Notes: generated by a model from the sequence alone, not told the origin. DNA of 64,000 nt from Pseudanabaena cinerea FACHB-1277 (GCF_014696345.1 NZ_JACJPY010000004.1:1-64000), one strand, 5' to 3'. Counted from the stretch's first letter, positions 9,145-18,383 are shown. A program made the numbers and translations.

Positions 9145-10050
9145 TTAGACATTTCTAAGTTTAGCAATTTCCGCCACACTCAGCCCCGAAACCTGACTAA
9201 TTGCCTCATCATCAAGCACATCTAGCAACTTACGCGCCATTTCTAGCTTAGCGATCGCTTTACCCTCCTCTAGTCCTTCCTGTCTTCCCTCTTGTCTTCC
9301 CTCTTCTTTTCCTTCATCTCTAGCTGTTTCGATGACTCCATTCATATCGCGATAATACTTTAAACTGTTTTCATAAGCTTCTCTTTCAGCCTGAGAAAAC
9401 TTGGCAATCTGGGCAACTTCAAATAGTTGCAAGAATACATTTTCCTGTAATGCTAAGGGCGGCTCGTCCAAGTCAGGTAGATGTTTCAGTAGAAATAGCC
9501 ACTTCTCAAAATGATTGCTTAGTTGATCGATGCTCTTTTGGAACTTGGGTAATTCTAGATAAATAAACTTTAATTTTTCATAAAATACTTTGCAATCTTG
9601 GTCTTTCAATTCCACAATATGTAAAAAGCTATCATCATCTTTATCTTCGTCAAAAACAAAGTCTAAAATGCCGATGGTATAAACTGGGTTGAGTTTATAG
9701 TTCCAATTTCCTTGTTGGGCTTGTTCTTGAATGGGAAAAGATGCGTAATAAATACTTCTATCTTTAAAGTAATTATGTTTGGCTTTTTGCATCTCAACGA
9801 TAAATTTCTCGCCCTTTTCGCTTTGGCAATATAGGTCAAAGATGGCTTTGCGGTCAAGTGGAGTATTGCCAAGATTTTCGGTGCTGTGATAGGTCAGATC
9901 TTGAACTCGATGCTGGGGTGGCAAGATTACATTAAGGAAGTCAATCAATATATTTTTGTTCGGCTCGCTTCCAAATAGGCGCTTGAAGCCAAAGTCGGTA
10001 AGGGGGTTGATGTAGCGATCGCCGCTAAGTGGTGGATAGAACATGATCAT
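9145..10050 (-). CDS. Rpn-family PD-(D/E)xK nuclease / transposase-like protein
   Basis: 301 residues. It begins INPLTDFGFKRLFG, the standard start of the Rpn/PDDEXK_2 family. The nuclease core is visible as FDLYC...KFIVEMQ (D then E-x-Q). The C-terminus carries the typical repeats EEGRQEGRQEGLEEGK and a short helix ending in LSVAEIAKLRNV. Such proteins promote RecA-independent recombination or act as DNA endonucleases and are abundant in cyanobacteria. A second ATG lies two codons in. Stand-alone. Confidence 0.85.
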   Translation of the reverse strand: MIMFYPPLSGDRYINPLTDFGFKRLFGSEPNKNILIDFLNVILPPQHRVQDLTYHSTENLGNTPLDRKAIFDLYCQSEKGEKFIVEMQKAKHNYFKDRSIYYASFPIQEQAQQGNWNYKLNPVYTIGILDFVFDEDKDDDSFLHIVELKDQDCKVFYEKLKFIYLELPKFQKSIDQLSNHFEKWLFLLKHLPDLDEPPLALQENVFLQLFEVAQIAKFSQAEREAYENSLKYYRDMNGVIETARDEGKEEGRQEGRQEGLEEGKAIAKLEMARKLLDVLDDEAISQVSGLSVAEIAKLRNV

Positions 10051-10174
10051 TTTAGGGCAACGATTTATTAATCAATTCTAACAGGTAACTAATTGACTAA
10101 TAAACTTGCGATCGCGCCGAAGGGGGAGAAATTAAGGGCAACAACGCGCAGGAATTTCTGCCACGTAATATCCA

Positions 10175-10242
10175 TAGGACTTACGCAAGAGACCTTGAAA
10201 TCCTGATTCAAGCGTAGGGGCAATTCATGAATTACCCCCTAC
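10175..10242. repeat. Dispersed cyanobacterial repeat with hairpin
   Basis: Contains GACTTACGCAAGAGACC followed by a hairpin with arms GTAGGGG (10214) and CCCCTAC (ending 10242) around CAATTCATGAATTA. Fragments of the same type (GTAGGGGCA) occur near 7953 and 42250. Non-coding, between the nuclease gene and the sulfoxide synthase gene. Confidence 0.5.
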
Positions 10243-10264
10243 TTTTGGTTATGCAGGCGCTAAT

Positions 10265-11623
10265 TTAGCGCAAATCGCTGTGAGTTGCCAGCCTAAAGCC
10301 TGCGTGTTGATAGAAATGGGGACGAAACCAGTTGCGATAATATCTACCTGACTCTGTGCCATTAGTAATCCATGAGCCACCCGCCATCATGTAATGCTGC
10401 TGATCAAAATAAGGCATGGAATAGTTGCTGTATAGGTGATGAGGTTGATAGCCATCCAGGGGAGTGAGATGATCGCTAAGCCATTGCCAAACATTACCCC
10501 GCAGGTCATGCAGTCCCACATTGGTTGCTAGTTGATTAACGGGTTGCGGTGAACCATAGCGGAGGTTGAGATTATAGTCTTCGTGGGCGGCGGCGAGATC
10601 GCTATTGCCATAGGTCGCAAGCCGCCATTCTGCTTCACTCATGAGTCTGAGAGGCAATCCCCAACGATCGCTTTGCCAGCGACAATAGGCGATCGCCTCA
10701 TAATAATTAACTTCCACAGGGAAGTCTAAGGGAAGTTCAATCTCATCAAACATGGCTCTGTATAGATAATGATCGCCTTGGGCAATCCAAAAGCGCGGAT
10801 GTTGAACTTGATGATTTACCTTCCATTGCCATGCCGTTTCCGACCAAAAATCTGGATTTTCATAGCCTCCAGCCTCTACGAATTCCTGAAACTCAGCATT
10901 AGTAACTAGATATTTACTGGCAGCAAAGGGGGCAACTGTTACGAGGCGATCGCCATATTCAATATCCCAACCATAGGTATAGTCATTCTGGGGTTTTCCT
11001 AATTTGACGATGCCGCCATCAATGGAAATCATCGGATTGGCAAGCCTTGAATTTTTAGGGTTGTTGCTAGGGGCATATTGCCAATGTTTAGGGCGCTGCA
11101 ACTTCTCTATGGGCAATTGCCGCAACAACATTGATGAAGTCTCAATGTGAATATATTGATGCTCGATCGCCATCATCAAAGCCCATAGAGGATGCTCAAA
11201 GTCAATCGCCGCCGTATCGGTAAGATTCTCAATTAACTCACTAATACATTCATAAACCTGTTGGCGATAAGTCCATACCTGCTCCACTGCGGCTTGACGC
11301 AAATTCGCAAATATACCTTGGATATCTTCGGGCTTTTCAGGATCAACGCCGATCTCAAAGAGAACTTCAAAATCAGGGTTAATTCTCTTGGGCAACAAAT
11401 CAACGCACACTAATTTGTTGATATAGAAGACTGCGGAATGTCCTAAATAGAAGATTAATAAATTCCGTAAAGGATCAGGATTGATATAGAAAGTATCAGG
11501 CTCAATAATACTTTTCAATAAATCAGTTTCAATTTGCCATGCCCTTTGAAAATATTGCAGAATATCTTGGCGATCGCATTTATGCAGATTTGGCGGTTGA
11601 ATATCGGGATAGATGGAATTCAT
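10265..11623 (-). CDS. OvoA-like nonheme-iron sulfoxide synthase, probably for ergothioneine
   Basis: 452 residues: a DinB-like N-terminal domain (about 15-170) and a formylglycine-enzyme-like domain (about 190-450, ending in GSW.TNG...RNWFRPHFYQHAGFR). Iron ligands are H62 (YLGHSAVFY) and the HxxxHxE motif H155-H159-E161. The sequence around LIFYLGHSAVFYINKL and INPDFEVLFEIGVD resembles OvoA (5-histidylcysteine sulfoxide synthase) more than EgtB, but the C-terminal methyltransferase of OvoA is missing. The egtD-like gene lies 47 bases upstream in the same direction, so the likely job is oxidative C-S coupling of trimethyl-histidine with cysteine. No C-S lyase gene is adjacent. Confidence 0.8.
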   Translation of the reverse strand: MNSIYPDIQPPNLHKCDRQDILQYFQRAWQIETDLLKSIIEPDTFYINPDPLRNLLIFYLGHSAVFYINKLVCVDLLPKRINPDFEVLFEIGVDPEKPEDIQGIFANLRQAAVEQVWTYRQQVYECISELIENLTDTAAIDFEHPLWALMMAIEHQYIHIETSSMLLRQLPIEKLQRPKHWQYAPSNNPKNSRLANPMISIDGGIVKLGKPQNDYTYGWDIEYGDRLVTVAPFAASKYLVTNAEFQEFVEAGGYENPDFWSETAWQWKVNHQVQHPRFWIAQGDHYLYRAMFDEIELPLDFPVEVNYYEAIAYCRWQSDRWGLPLRLMSEAEWRLATYGNSDLAAAHEDYNLNLRYGSPQPVNQLATNVGLHDLRGNVWQWLSDHLTPLDGYQPHHLYSNYSMPYFDQQHYMMAGGSWITNGTESGRYYRNWFRPHFYQHAGFRLATHSDLR

Positions 11624-11670
11624 GGATTATTTGCGACTAGCATCGCTCAGAATATTTGACAAGCGAGATC

Positions 11671-12693
11671 TCATAGCTGGCAGAGGACTAATCCAAACAG
11701 TTGTTGCGGATCGGTCCAAATTTTTAATGTTTGTAACCCCTGCGATCGCAGTTGCTGCTGCAATGCTTCTAAATCAAATTTGCGTGATATCTCCGTAAGA
11801 ATGCTTTCCCCCGCTTGAAACGAAACTTGCAGATCGAGAATTTCTAGATTGACCTGATGCTGCGCTTGACTGTGCAAATACATCTCAATTTGATGCTTAG
11901 ATTCATTGTAAACTGCCTGATGTCGAAAAAGTTGCAGATCGAAGTTCCCTTGAAAGCGCCAATTTAAATGGGCAAGTATATTCAAATTAAAAGCTGCCGT
12001 CACCCCCTGACTGTCATTGTAAGCTGCTTCCAAAATATGCTTGGGCTTTTGCAAATCGATTCCCAATAAAAAATAGTCGCCTTGCTTAAGTGCATGGGCG
12101 ACTTGATCGAAAAATGTGTTAGCGTCAGATTCTGTAAAGTTGCCAATGGAACTACCTAGAAAGAAAACCATGCGCGATCGCCCATGATTTTTGCCCAAAT
12201 ACATTAAGGCTTCTTCGTAGGTGGCAATTAAGCCCTCTAGGGTCAGGTCGGGATATTGTTGCTGCAACTGCAAAACGGTCGTTTTGAGAATGCCCCCACT
12301 CACATCAATGGGAATGTAACTAAAGGCATCGGCTAGGTCGCTGTGGGCAGCAATTTTTTGATAGGCGCTCAATAGATAATGCGTCTTCGTTGAGCTACCA
12401 CTTCCCAACTCCACCAATTCACAACATCCCGTTAATTGAGCAATTTCATCGGCATATTGTTCTAAAATCGCCGCCTCGGTGCGTGTGGGATAATATTCTG
12501 GCAGCCCGCAAATATCCTCAAATAGCTGCGAACCGCGATCGTCATAGAAATACTTGGGCGGTAAATTTTTGGGAATGCCCGTCAGTCCCTTAATCACATC
12601 ACCCCCATCTTCGGATTGCCGATTGTTAGCATCCCTGTCCACATCATTCACTATACTAAGAGAATGCAGGTTTCGCAGATTTTTAACTGTCAT
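11671..12693 (-). CDS. egtD: Histidine N-alpha-methyltransferase (EgtD-like)
   Basis: 340 residues, close to known EgtD (about 320). The N-terminal block LPPKYFYDDRGSQLFEDICG and LPEYYPTRTEAAIL is diagnostic for the Methyltransf_33/EgtD family; ELVELGSGSSTKT (about 93-104) is the SAM loop. EgtD trimethylates histidine to hercynine, the first step of ergothioneine synthesis. It is the first gene of a two-gene operon with the OvoA-like synthase. The first 30 residues before GDVIKGL are poorly conserved, so a later start is possible. Confidence 0.88.
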   Translation of the reverse strand: MTVKNLRNLHSLSIVNDVDRDANNRQSEDGGDVIKGLTGIPKNLPPKYFYDDRGSQLFEDICGLPEYYPTRTEAAILEQYADEIAQLTGCCELVELGSGSSTKTHYLLSAYQKIAAHSDLADAFSYIPIDVSGGILKTTVLQLQQQYPDLTLEGLIATYEEALMYLGKNHGRSRMVFFLGSSIGNFTESDANTFFDQVAHALKQGDYFLLGIDLQKPKHILEAAYNDSQGVTAAFNLNILAHLNWRFQGNFDLQLFRHQAVYNESKHQIEMYLHSQAQHQVNLEILDLQVSFQAGESILTEISRKFDLEALQQQLRSQGLQTLKIWTDPQQLFGLVLCQL

Positions 12694-12774
12694 GATCAGA
12701 TTTTAATTAAATTTGCCTCTGGATAAATTTAATTATATAGCTGTCTCTACTGACATTAACAACGTTTTGCATCG

Positions 12775-13248
12775 CTATTCGCTGGGTGGATTTAGCCTTG
12801 CCATCACCCATGTCACATAGGTTCCCACTGGACTCCATAGCAAATAGGGCATTAGTAACCATCCTGATATGGTTGATATTTGCCAAACCTGCACAGTTAA
12901 TATTAGTCCCAAGAAAAAGCCGATCGCCCCCACCAAAGCTCCAATCCTAACATTGCGTAATCTGGTCATCACTGGCGTGTAAAGCAACACTGCAATTTCC
13001 ACGATCGCATAGCCGAGCATCAGCCACCAAATCAGATTAGCGGGAGATGTAGATTGCCATAGATAAGTTGCGGAGGTGATGCCACAGATGAAAATACTAA
13101 TCCAGATTACAGGTATGAAGCGCTCAAAGGTTAGCCAGCGCGGGCGACGCAATCGCATAAACCATTTGTAATCACTGGGAAATAGTTGATTGAGGGCCAA
13201 GCCAATCAAAAAGGTAACCGCAGCGATCGCCAGCCATGTCCCAATCAT
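12775..13248 (-). CDS. TspO/MBR family protein
   Basis: 157 residues with five hydrophobic segments. The block RLRRPRWLTFERFIPVIW followed by Trp-rich helices fits the tryptophan-rich sensory/translocator family, which binds porphyrins and takes part in tetrapyrrole and stress responses in membranes. It lies between egtD and a DCC-family gene on the same strand, but 80 bases downstream of neither with overlap, so operon membership is uncertain. Confidence 0.7.
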   Translation of the reverse strand: MIGTWLAIAAVTFLIGLALNQLFPSDYKWFMRLRRPRWLTFERFIPVIWISIFICGITSATYLWQSTSPANLIWWLMLGYAIVEIAVLLYTPVMTRLRNVRIGALVGAIGFFLGLILTVQVWQISTISGWLLMPYLLWSPVGTYVTWVMARLNPPSE

Positions 13249-13283
13249 TGTTATTTCCTAGTTATTCTTAAATCTTTTTTTAA

Positions 13284-13316
13284 TTGTGTTGTGGCCGCAA
13301 AGCGGCCACAACACAA
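13284..13316. repeat. Long perfect hairpin (REP-like)
   Basis: 15-base arms (TTGTGTTGTGGCCGC and its complement) with an AAA loop, abutting the stop codon of the DCC-family gene. On the minus transcript it is followed by A rather than U residues, so it is not a standard terminator for that gene. Read on the plus strand the T-run precedes it. Confidence 0.65.
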
Positions 13317-13817
13317 CTACACATTACAGCGATCGCCACAGTCCTGAGCCGCCAATCTTGCCGCCCTTTCTGCCATCACTGTCTGCAAGCTACCCCGCCC
13401 CGTCAATAGCAATCGATAGTCAGCCCAAATGCCATAGATAGCATCAGCCAACCAACCAACTAGGGGCAGTTTTGTCACTGCATAAATCCAACCGATGCCC
13501 AGAATGTCGTAAATACGGCGAAAAACTTCCACATTTGCCACCACCGTACCATCAGCAAGAATGCCATGGATTCTGCCCATCGCCGTTGCAAAGTCGATTC
13601 CTGCATTGTCCGCAGGCTCATAGTCATCGGCGGCAATATCTACAAATTTCACTAAACCGCGATCGCGATCTTGCCTTTTTAAAAAATTCACCTCGCGTAC
13701 ACACAAAGGGCAAGCACCATCAAATAGAAGCTTGATCTGCCAATTGTCGGGGTTTGGCGTGGATTTTGCTGCGGTTTTTGGGGAGGCAACATCAGTAATA
13801 TTTGAGGATGGCAACAT
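13317..13817 (-). CDS. DCC-family thiol-disulfide oxidoreductase-like protein (DUF393)
   Basis: 166 residues. The family mark DxxCPLC is seen as LLFDGACPLCVREVNFL (about 29-46), with a CxxC-like redox pair, then the conserved region VFRRIYDILG and ADYRLLLTGR. Function of the family is poorly known; a thioredoxin-like redox role is inferred. The stop lies at the base of a long hairpin. The gene starts 15 bases after the upstream transferase gene ends, so both are probably co-transcribed. Confidence 0.8.
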   Translation of the reverse strand: MLPSSNITDVASPKTAAKSTPNPDNWQIKLLFDGACPLCVREVNFLKRQDRDRGLVKFVDIAADDYEPADNAGIDFATAMGRIHGILADGTVVANVEVFRRIYDILGIGWIYAVTKLPLVGWLADAIYGIWADYRLLLTGRGSLQTVMAERAARLAAQDCGDRCNV

Positions 13818-13831
13818 AGGATTGGGAATAT

Positions 13832-14920
13832 CTAAGAATTTTCTTTAGGCGATCGTACTTCTTTAATTCTAATTCTTTGCCATACCTTCCAGCAGGCATA
13901 GATCATCAACAGCGTGCTAATCGCGGCATAGGTGCCACCCGCAGGCATCCCCGACACCGCCATCGCAATACTACCCACCCATAGCGTCAACGCATAGATA
14001 AATAACACCGTTAGGCGTTTAGATACTCCCGCTTTCACAAGGCGATGATGCAAATGTTGATTACCCGCCGCCATGGGCGACTCACCGCGCCCGATGCGCT
14101 GCAAAATCACCACTGTTGCATCCACGATTGGCACTGCCAAAATCACATAGGGCAGAATTAGCGCCACCGTTGCCACCGCCTTGACCAACCCAATTACACT
14201 TACCCCTGCTAACGTAAATCCTAAGAAATAAGCCCCACCATCACCCATAAAGATTTCGGCAGAGCTTTTGGGCTTAAAGTTATACCGTAAAAATCCCAAA
14301 CAGCCGCCCGCTAAGGCGGCGGCAATCAAGGCGGCGGCTGGTTGTTTCATAAATAAACTGGTAATTAAAATGATCGCCGCCGCGATCGTGGTGACACCTG
14401 CCGCCAATCCATCCAGTCCATCTAACCAATTGATGGCATTAGCCATCCCCGCCAGCCATACCATCGTCAGTGGCAAGCTAAACCAACCAAATTTGATAAT
14501 GCCAATAAAAGGGATCGAAATAAAATCGATGCGGACACCAACGCGCCAAGCGGCAGCAGATACCGCTAATTGAGCAATCAAGCGCGGCAGAGGGGGCAAA
14601 TTAAACAAATCATCGGCAAACCCAATCAGAAAGAACGCTGCACCGCCAATGGTCACTCCCCAAACCTCATATTCTCTAGTTTGTGGTAAGATGCCAAACC
14701 AGCCTGCACTCCATACCAGCAGCAGCGCAATTACAGTTCCCAAAAAAATAGCCACACCACCCACACGCACCACTGGCGTTGTGTGCATTTTACGCTTATT
14801 GGGGCGATCCACTAATCCAGCTTTTAATCCTAATTGACGGATGATCGGTGTAGTTAACCATACTGCGATCGCAGATACTGCAAAGGCGACCAAGTAGGGG
14901 ATGGCAGTTGGATGCAGCAT
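13832..14920 (-). CDS. Undecaprenyl-phosphate glycosyl-1-phosphate transferase (WecA/TagO/MraY family)
   Basis: 362 residues, about ten membrane helices. Conserved cytoplasmic loops are present: DRPNKRKMHTTPVVRVGG, GFADDLFNLPP (DD pair for metal), NAINWLDGLDGLAAG, FMGDGGAYFLGF and HLHHRLVKAG (HIHH-type sugar-binding motif). This set fits the WecA/TagO branch that attaches GlcNAc-1-phosphate to undecaprenyl phosphate, rather than MraY. It would start surface glycan synthesis at the inner membrane. Confidence 0.88.
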   Translation of the reverse strand: MLHPTAIPYLVAFAVSAIAVWLTTPIIRQLGLKAGLVDRPNKRKMHTTPVVRVGGVAIFLGTVIALLLVWSAGWFGILPQTREYEVWGVTIGGAAFFLIGFADDLFNLPPLPRLIAQLAVSAAAWRVGVRIDFISIPFIGIIKFGWFSLPLTMVWLAGMANAINWLDGLDGLAAGVTTIAAAIILITSLFMKQPAAALIAAALAGGCLGFLRYNFKPKSSAEIFMGDGGAYFLGFTLAGVSVIGLVKAVATVALILPYVILAVPIVDATVVILQRIGRGESPMAAGNQHLHHRLVKAGVSKRLTVLFIYALTLWVGSIAMAVSGMPAGGTYAAISTLLMIYACWKVWQRIRIKEVRSPKENS

Positions 14921-15203
14921 TACAAAGTTATTATTTAGTTAATTTTAAGGTGATTGATCTACTTTTGCTTGCAAGCATAACACTTATTTGCAATTGTGAT
15001 GAATCACGATTTATGCTGAATTTACAACTAAATACTTTGACTAAAACCCTTGCAAAATAAGACTTTTAGTACTTAAAATCAACAACAAGTCAAGAAATTA
15101 GACTCTTAAATTGTTCACCATAACTAGTGTTTATGATATGATAATAAACCGTGTGAAAAATTTTAACCACAACGTTAGTTAATTAGCCATAAGAGATTAG
15201 GTC

Positions 15204-15329
15204 ATGAAAGTTGTTAGCTCCCTTAGATCGGCAAAAACTCGCCATAAAGACTGCAAAATTGTGCGTCGTCGCGGCAGAACCTATGTCATTTGCAAATCCA
15301 ACCCAAAGTTCAAAGCTCGTCAGGGTTAG
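15204..15329 (+). CDS. rpmJ: Ribosomal protein bL36, zinc-free B-type
   Basis: A 41-residue protein beginning [17 protein letters not shown] and ending NPKFKARQG. The basic core [16 protein letters not shown] is bL36, a large-subunit protein. The CxxC...C...H zinc site of the A-type is absent; the form and the longer N-terminal segment match the B-type (YkgO-like) paralogue. It stands alone 4 kb before rpsM, whereas rpmJ usually sits directly before rpsM. A strong terminator follows 3 bases after the stop, so it is a single-gene transcript. Confidence 0.9.
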   Translation: MKVVSSLRSAKTRHKDCKIVRRRGRTYVICKSNPKFKARQG

Positions 15330-15331
15330 GG

Positions 15332-15368
15332 AAAAATATGGGAGTGCAAGGCACTCCCATATTTTTTT
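15332..15368 (+). terminator. Rho-independent terminator of rpmJ
   Basis: A stem of up to 16 bases (arms ending ATGGGAGTGC and starting GCACTCCCAT) with an AAG loop, followed by a T-run. Directly downstream of the bL36 stop. Confidence 0.9.
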
Positions 15369-15398
15369 AGAACTTAAGCCCTGTGCGATGGTATACCT

Positions 15399-15992
15399 AT
15401 GAATATTAGTACCCGCAAAGCCAATCTGCTCAAAGCGATCGCCCCCGTAAATCGCGGCTTACAAATGTCCGATAACCAGCGCAAAGATATCTTTGCGGCG
15501 ATCGCCTACCTCGAAGAGGTAAACCCCAACCCCACGCCCAATCGCACCCCAAAACTACTAGATGGCAATTGGCTCTTACTATTTACCACCAGTCAGGAAT
15601 TACTAGGAATTGACAAGTTTCCTCTATACAAATTAGGTGAAATTTACCAATGCTTGAGGGTGTCCGATGCCAAAATTTTCAATGTTGCCAAGGTGCAAGG
15701 TTTGCCATTGCTAGGCGGACTGGTGAGTGTATGTGCCAGTTTTACAGTAGTTTCCGATCAAAGGGTTAAAGTAAATTTTGAGCGCCTAGTGGCGGGTTCG
15801 CAAACTTTAGCTGGTTATAAAAATATTGATAGTTTTATTGAAAGACTGCGATCGCCAAAAAAATTATTAGCGATCGATGCCCAAATTAAGCGTACCGATC
15901 AAAAGGGTTGGCTAGAAACCACATATATCGATCAAGACTTACGCATTGGGCGCGGCAACGAGGGCAATGTATTTGTCCTTAGACGAGTCTGA
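15399..15992 (+). CDS. PAP/fibrillin family protein
   Basis: 197 residues. GNWLLLFTTSQELLGIDKFP and the end block WLETTYIDQDLRIGRGNEGN are characteristic of plastid-lipid-associated (fibrillin) proteins, lipocalin-like proteins on thylakoid membranes or lipid bodies that bind hydrophobic molecules and protect the photosystems. No signal peptide. Single gene between two terminators. Confidence 0.88.
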   Translation: MNISTRKANLLKAIAPVNRGLQMSDNQRKDIFAAIAYLEEVNPNPTPNRTPKLLDGNWLLLFTTSQELLGIDKFPLYKLGEIYQCLRVSDAKIFNVAKVQGLPLLGGLVSVCASFTVVSDQRVKVNFERLVAGSQTLAGYKNIDSFIERLRSPKKLLAIDAQIKRTDQKGWLETTYIDQDLRIGRGNEGNVFVLRRV

Positions 15993-15995
15993 TCC

Positions 15996-16030
15996 GAAAT
16001 TAAAAAATGGCGTAGCCATTTTTTAATTTC
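15996..16030. terminator. Strong hairpin terminator after the fibrillin gene
   Basis: Perfect 16-base stem (arm ending AAAAAATGGC) with a GTA loop, starting 3 bases after the stop. A and T runs inside the stem make it usable in both directions. Confidence 0.8.
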
Positions 16031-16106
16031 ATTTTTTAATTTAAGAAAACCGCTAATTTGCCGCCATTTTTTTGCAAAATGGTAATAGTCCTGAATTACA
16101 TCACCC

Positions 16107-17684
16107 ATGTCCTCTGAATCCCTCAAACCGATTTCCCTGACAACACCGTTGTTCTATGTCAACGATCGCCCCCACATTGGCAGCGCTTACCCCACCATCG
16201 CCGCCGATGCCTTTGCGCGATTTTATCGGCTCAAGGGACATCCCGTAATGTTCGTTACAGGCACAGATGAACATGGACAAAAAATTCAGCGCACTGCCGA
16301 AAAAAATAATCTCTCCCCCCAAGAACATTGCGATCGCACCGTTGCCGAATTTTATAGCCTCTGGGAAAAGCTAAATATCCGCTTTGATCGCTTCACCCGC
16401 ACCACTGCCCCCAAACATCAGGCGATCGTCAACGAATTTTTTCAAAGGGTATACGAATCAGGGGATATTTATCTAAATCAGCAACAGGGTTGGTACTGTG
16501 TTGCCTGCGAAGAATTTAAAGAAGAACGCGAGTTACCCCCTAGCCATCACTGCCCCATCCATACAAATGTCATCTGCGAATGGCGCGATGAGCCCAATTA
16601 TTTTTTCCGCCTCTCCAAATATCAAGCCCACCTCGAACAATTTCACGCCGATCACCCCCAATTTATCCAACCCGAAAGCCGCCGCAACGAAGTTCTCGGA
16701 TTTATCAAACAAGGTTTACAGGATTTCTCAATTTCGCGGATCAACCTCGATTGGGGCTTCCCGATCCCCAGCGATCCCAACCACACAATCTACGTCTGGT
16801 TTGATGCCCTGCTTGGCTATGTAACCGCCTTGCTCGATCCCGATGATGAGCCAACTTTGGCTAATGCCATCAAAAAATGGTATCCCTTTCACCTGCATAT
16901 CATCGGCAAAGATATTTTGAGGTTTCATGCTATTTACTGGTTAGCCATGCTCATGTCCGCGCAATTACCATTGCCAGAACGGGTTTTTGGTCATGGACTC
17001 CTGACAAAAGACGGGCTAAAAATGGGTAAAACCCTCGGCAATACCATCGACCCTTACGATTTAGTCGATCGCTATGGCGCAGACCCGATCCGCTATTACT
17101 TTCTCAAGGAAATCGAATTTGGCAAAGACGGCGACTTTAACGAAGATCGCTTTATCTCGATCATCAATGCTGACCTCGCCAATAGCCTAGGCAACCTCCT
17201 CAATCGTAGCCTCGGCATGGCAAATAAATATTGTCAAAAGCTAATCCCCAACTATGATCCCCATGATCCCAGCGATGTCTCTGAACTCACAAATCCTGTG
17301 GTGGCACAAGCACAAAACCTTGGGGATCTAGTTGCCGCAGACTACCAAAATCTTAATTTTCGCGCCGCCAGTGAAAAAGTCCTAGAGCTAATCTGGAACT
17401 GCAATAAACTAATCGATGACACAGCCCCTTGGAAACAGTTCAAAGCTGGCAATCAGAAAGAAGTTAACGAGATCCTTTATGTCTTGCTAGAGTCGGTCAG
17501 AATCGCAGTTTACCTCCTCTCCCCCATCATGCCGCAACTCAGCATTAATGCCTATAAACAACTAGGACTAGAATTCAATGAAACTCATCCGCCTGATTGG
17601 AGTCATACAAATTGGGGAATCCTAAGACCAGATACTCAACTATCTGCGCCAACCCCAATATTCCAACGTATTGAAACAAAATAA
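16107..17684 (+). CDS. metG: Methionyl-tRNA synthetase
   Basis: 525 residues, the usual length for bacterial MetRS without the dimerisation domain. HIGH appears as PHIGSAYPT (about residue 18) and the KMSKS loop as LKMGKTLGNTIDP, a variant with Gly-Lys-Thr. GTDEHGQK and WFDALLGY are MetRS-specific. Two cysteine/histidine knuckles (CVACEEFKEE, HHCPIH) in the connective peptide may bind zinc. It charges tRNA-Met in the cytoplasm. Followed by a long non-coding stretch. Confidence 0.95.
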   Translation: MSSESLKPISLTTPLFYVNDRPHIGSAYPTIAADAFARFYRLKGHPVMFVTGTDEHGQKIQRTAEKNNLSPQEHCDRTVAEFYSLWEKLNIRFDRFTRTTAPKHQAIVNEFFQRVYESGDIYLNQQQGWYCVACEEFKEERELPPSHHCPIHTNVICEWRDEPNYFFRLSKYQAHLEQFHADHPQFIQPESRRNEVLGFIKQGLQDFSISRINLDWGFPIPSDPNHTIYVWFDALLGYVTALLDPDDEPTLANAIKKWYPFHLHIIGKDILRFHAIYWLAMLMSAQLPLPERVFGHGLLTKDGLKMGKTLGNTIDPYDLVDRYGADPIRYYFLKEIEFGKDGDFNEDRFISIINADLANSLGNLLNRSLGMANKYCQKLIPNYDPHDPSDVSELTNPVVAQAQNLGDLVAADYQNLNFRAASEKVLELIWNCNKLIDDTAPWKQFKAGNQKEVNEILYVLLESVRIAVYLLSPIMPQLSINAYKQLGLEFNETHPPDWSHTNWGILRPDTQLSAPTPIFQRIETK

Positions 17685-18383
17685 ATTTGACGTACTTTGA
17701 GCGATTTTGACCAAAATAGCTAATTTATATTTTAAGTTTTGTTATTTTTAATCTGTCAAAATTATGGAAATCTACCTCTATGAGTATATTTACTTATAGT
17801 GTATATTTGGAAATAAGCTATAAAAATAATCTATTGGTAATTCATTTACTAGAGATTCATCTATAGTCCTTGCTCAAATCCCCTAGCAAGTCACAAAACC
17901 CAATCATAACAAATATCTCATTCATTAAAAATAATAAAATCTTATTTATTTCACAATATCTTGCTTAGTAATCAATTCTTTTTGAGTTCTTTTGTTTAGC
18001 TTTTGATTTGGTTTTTTGTTTGGTATTGGTCATAGGCTTAGCCCACAGCACTAGTCCTAAACCTAAAGCCAGAGCTTTCACAGAACACAAAAAGCGATCG
18101 CCATTTATTCTTTCATATATTCTTTAATTTTATTCCTCAACATAGTCTTGGGATAAAGCCCACTTAGTATAAAAAGATTAGTTCGCTAAAAGATCACTTT
18201 TAACGTCCACTACTAGTTTTTCAACAGGCTCATTTGCCTTGAAAGCTATATAAATTAGTTTATTCAATAGTTTTAAGAGGTTTTTCTGGATTAGGTAAAC
18301 ATTTAGGACGGTTTTAAGTATCAATGCTAATACCCAAGCTTCATCCCACGGCACTAGATAACAAGCGTTCTATAGGCAAAAAT
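17685..18383. other. AT-rich intergenic region
   Basis: About 640-700 bases without a convincing gene. On the minus strand 17965-18081 is a 38-codon frame from GTG with a short hydrophobic stretch (ALALGLGLVLWA) and a very basic tail; it is reported as a finding rather than a gene. The rest is AT-rich with no recognised RNA or repeat. Confidence 0.4.

Noticed and set aside
13472..14837. Plus-strand frames of 60-100 codons opposite the DCC and WecA-like genes
   Set aside because: They lie wholly antisense to well-supported genes and show only mirrored composition.
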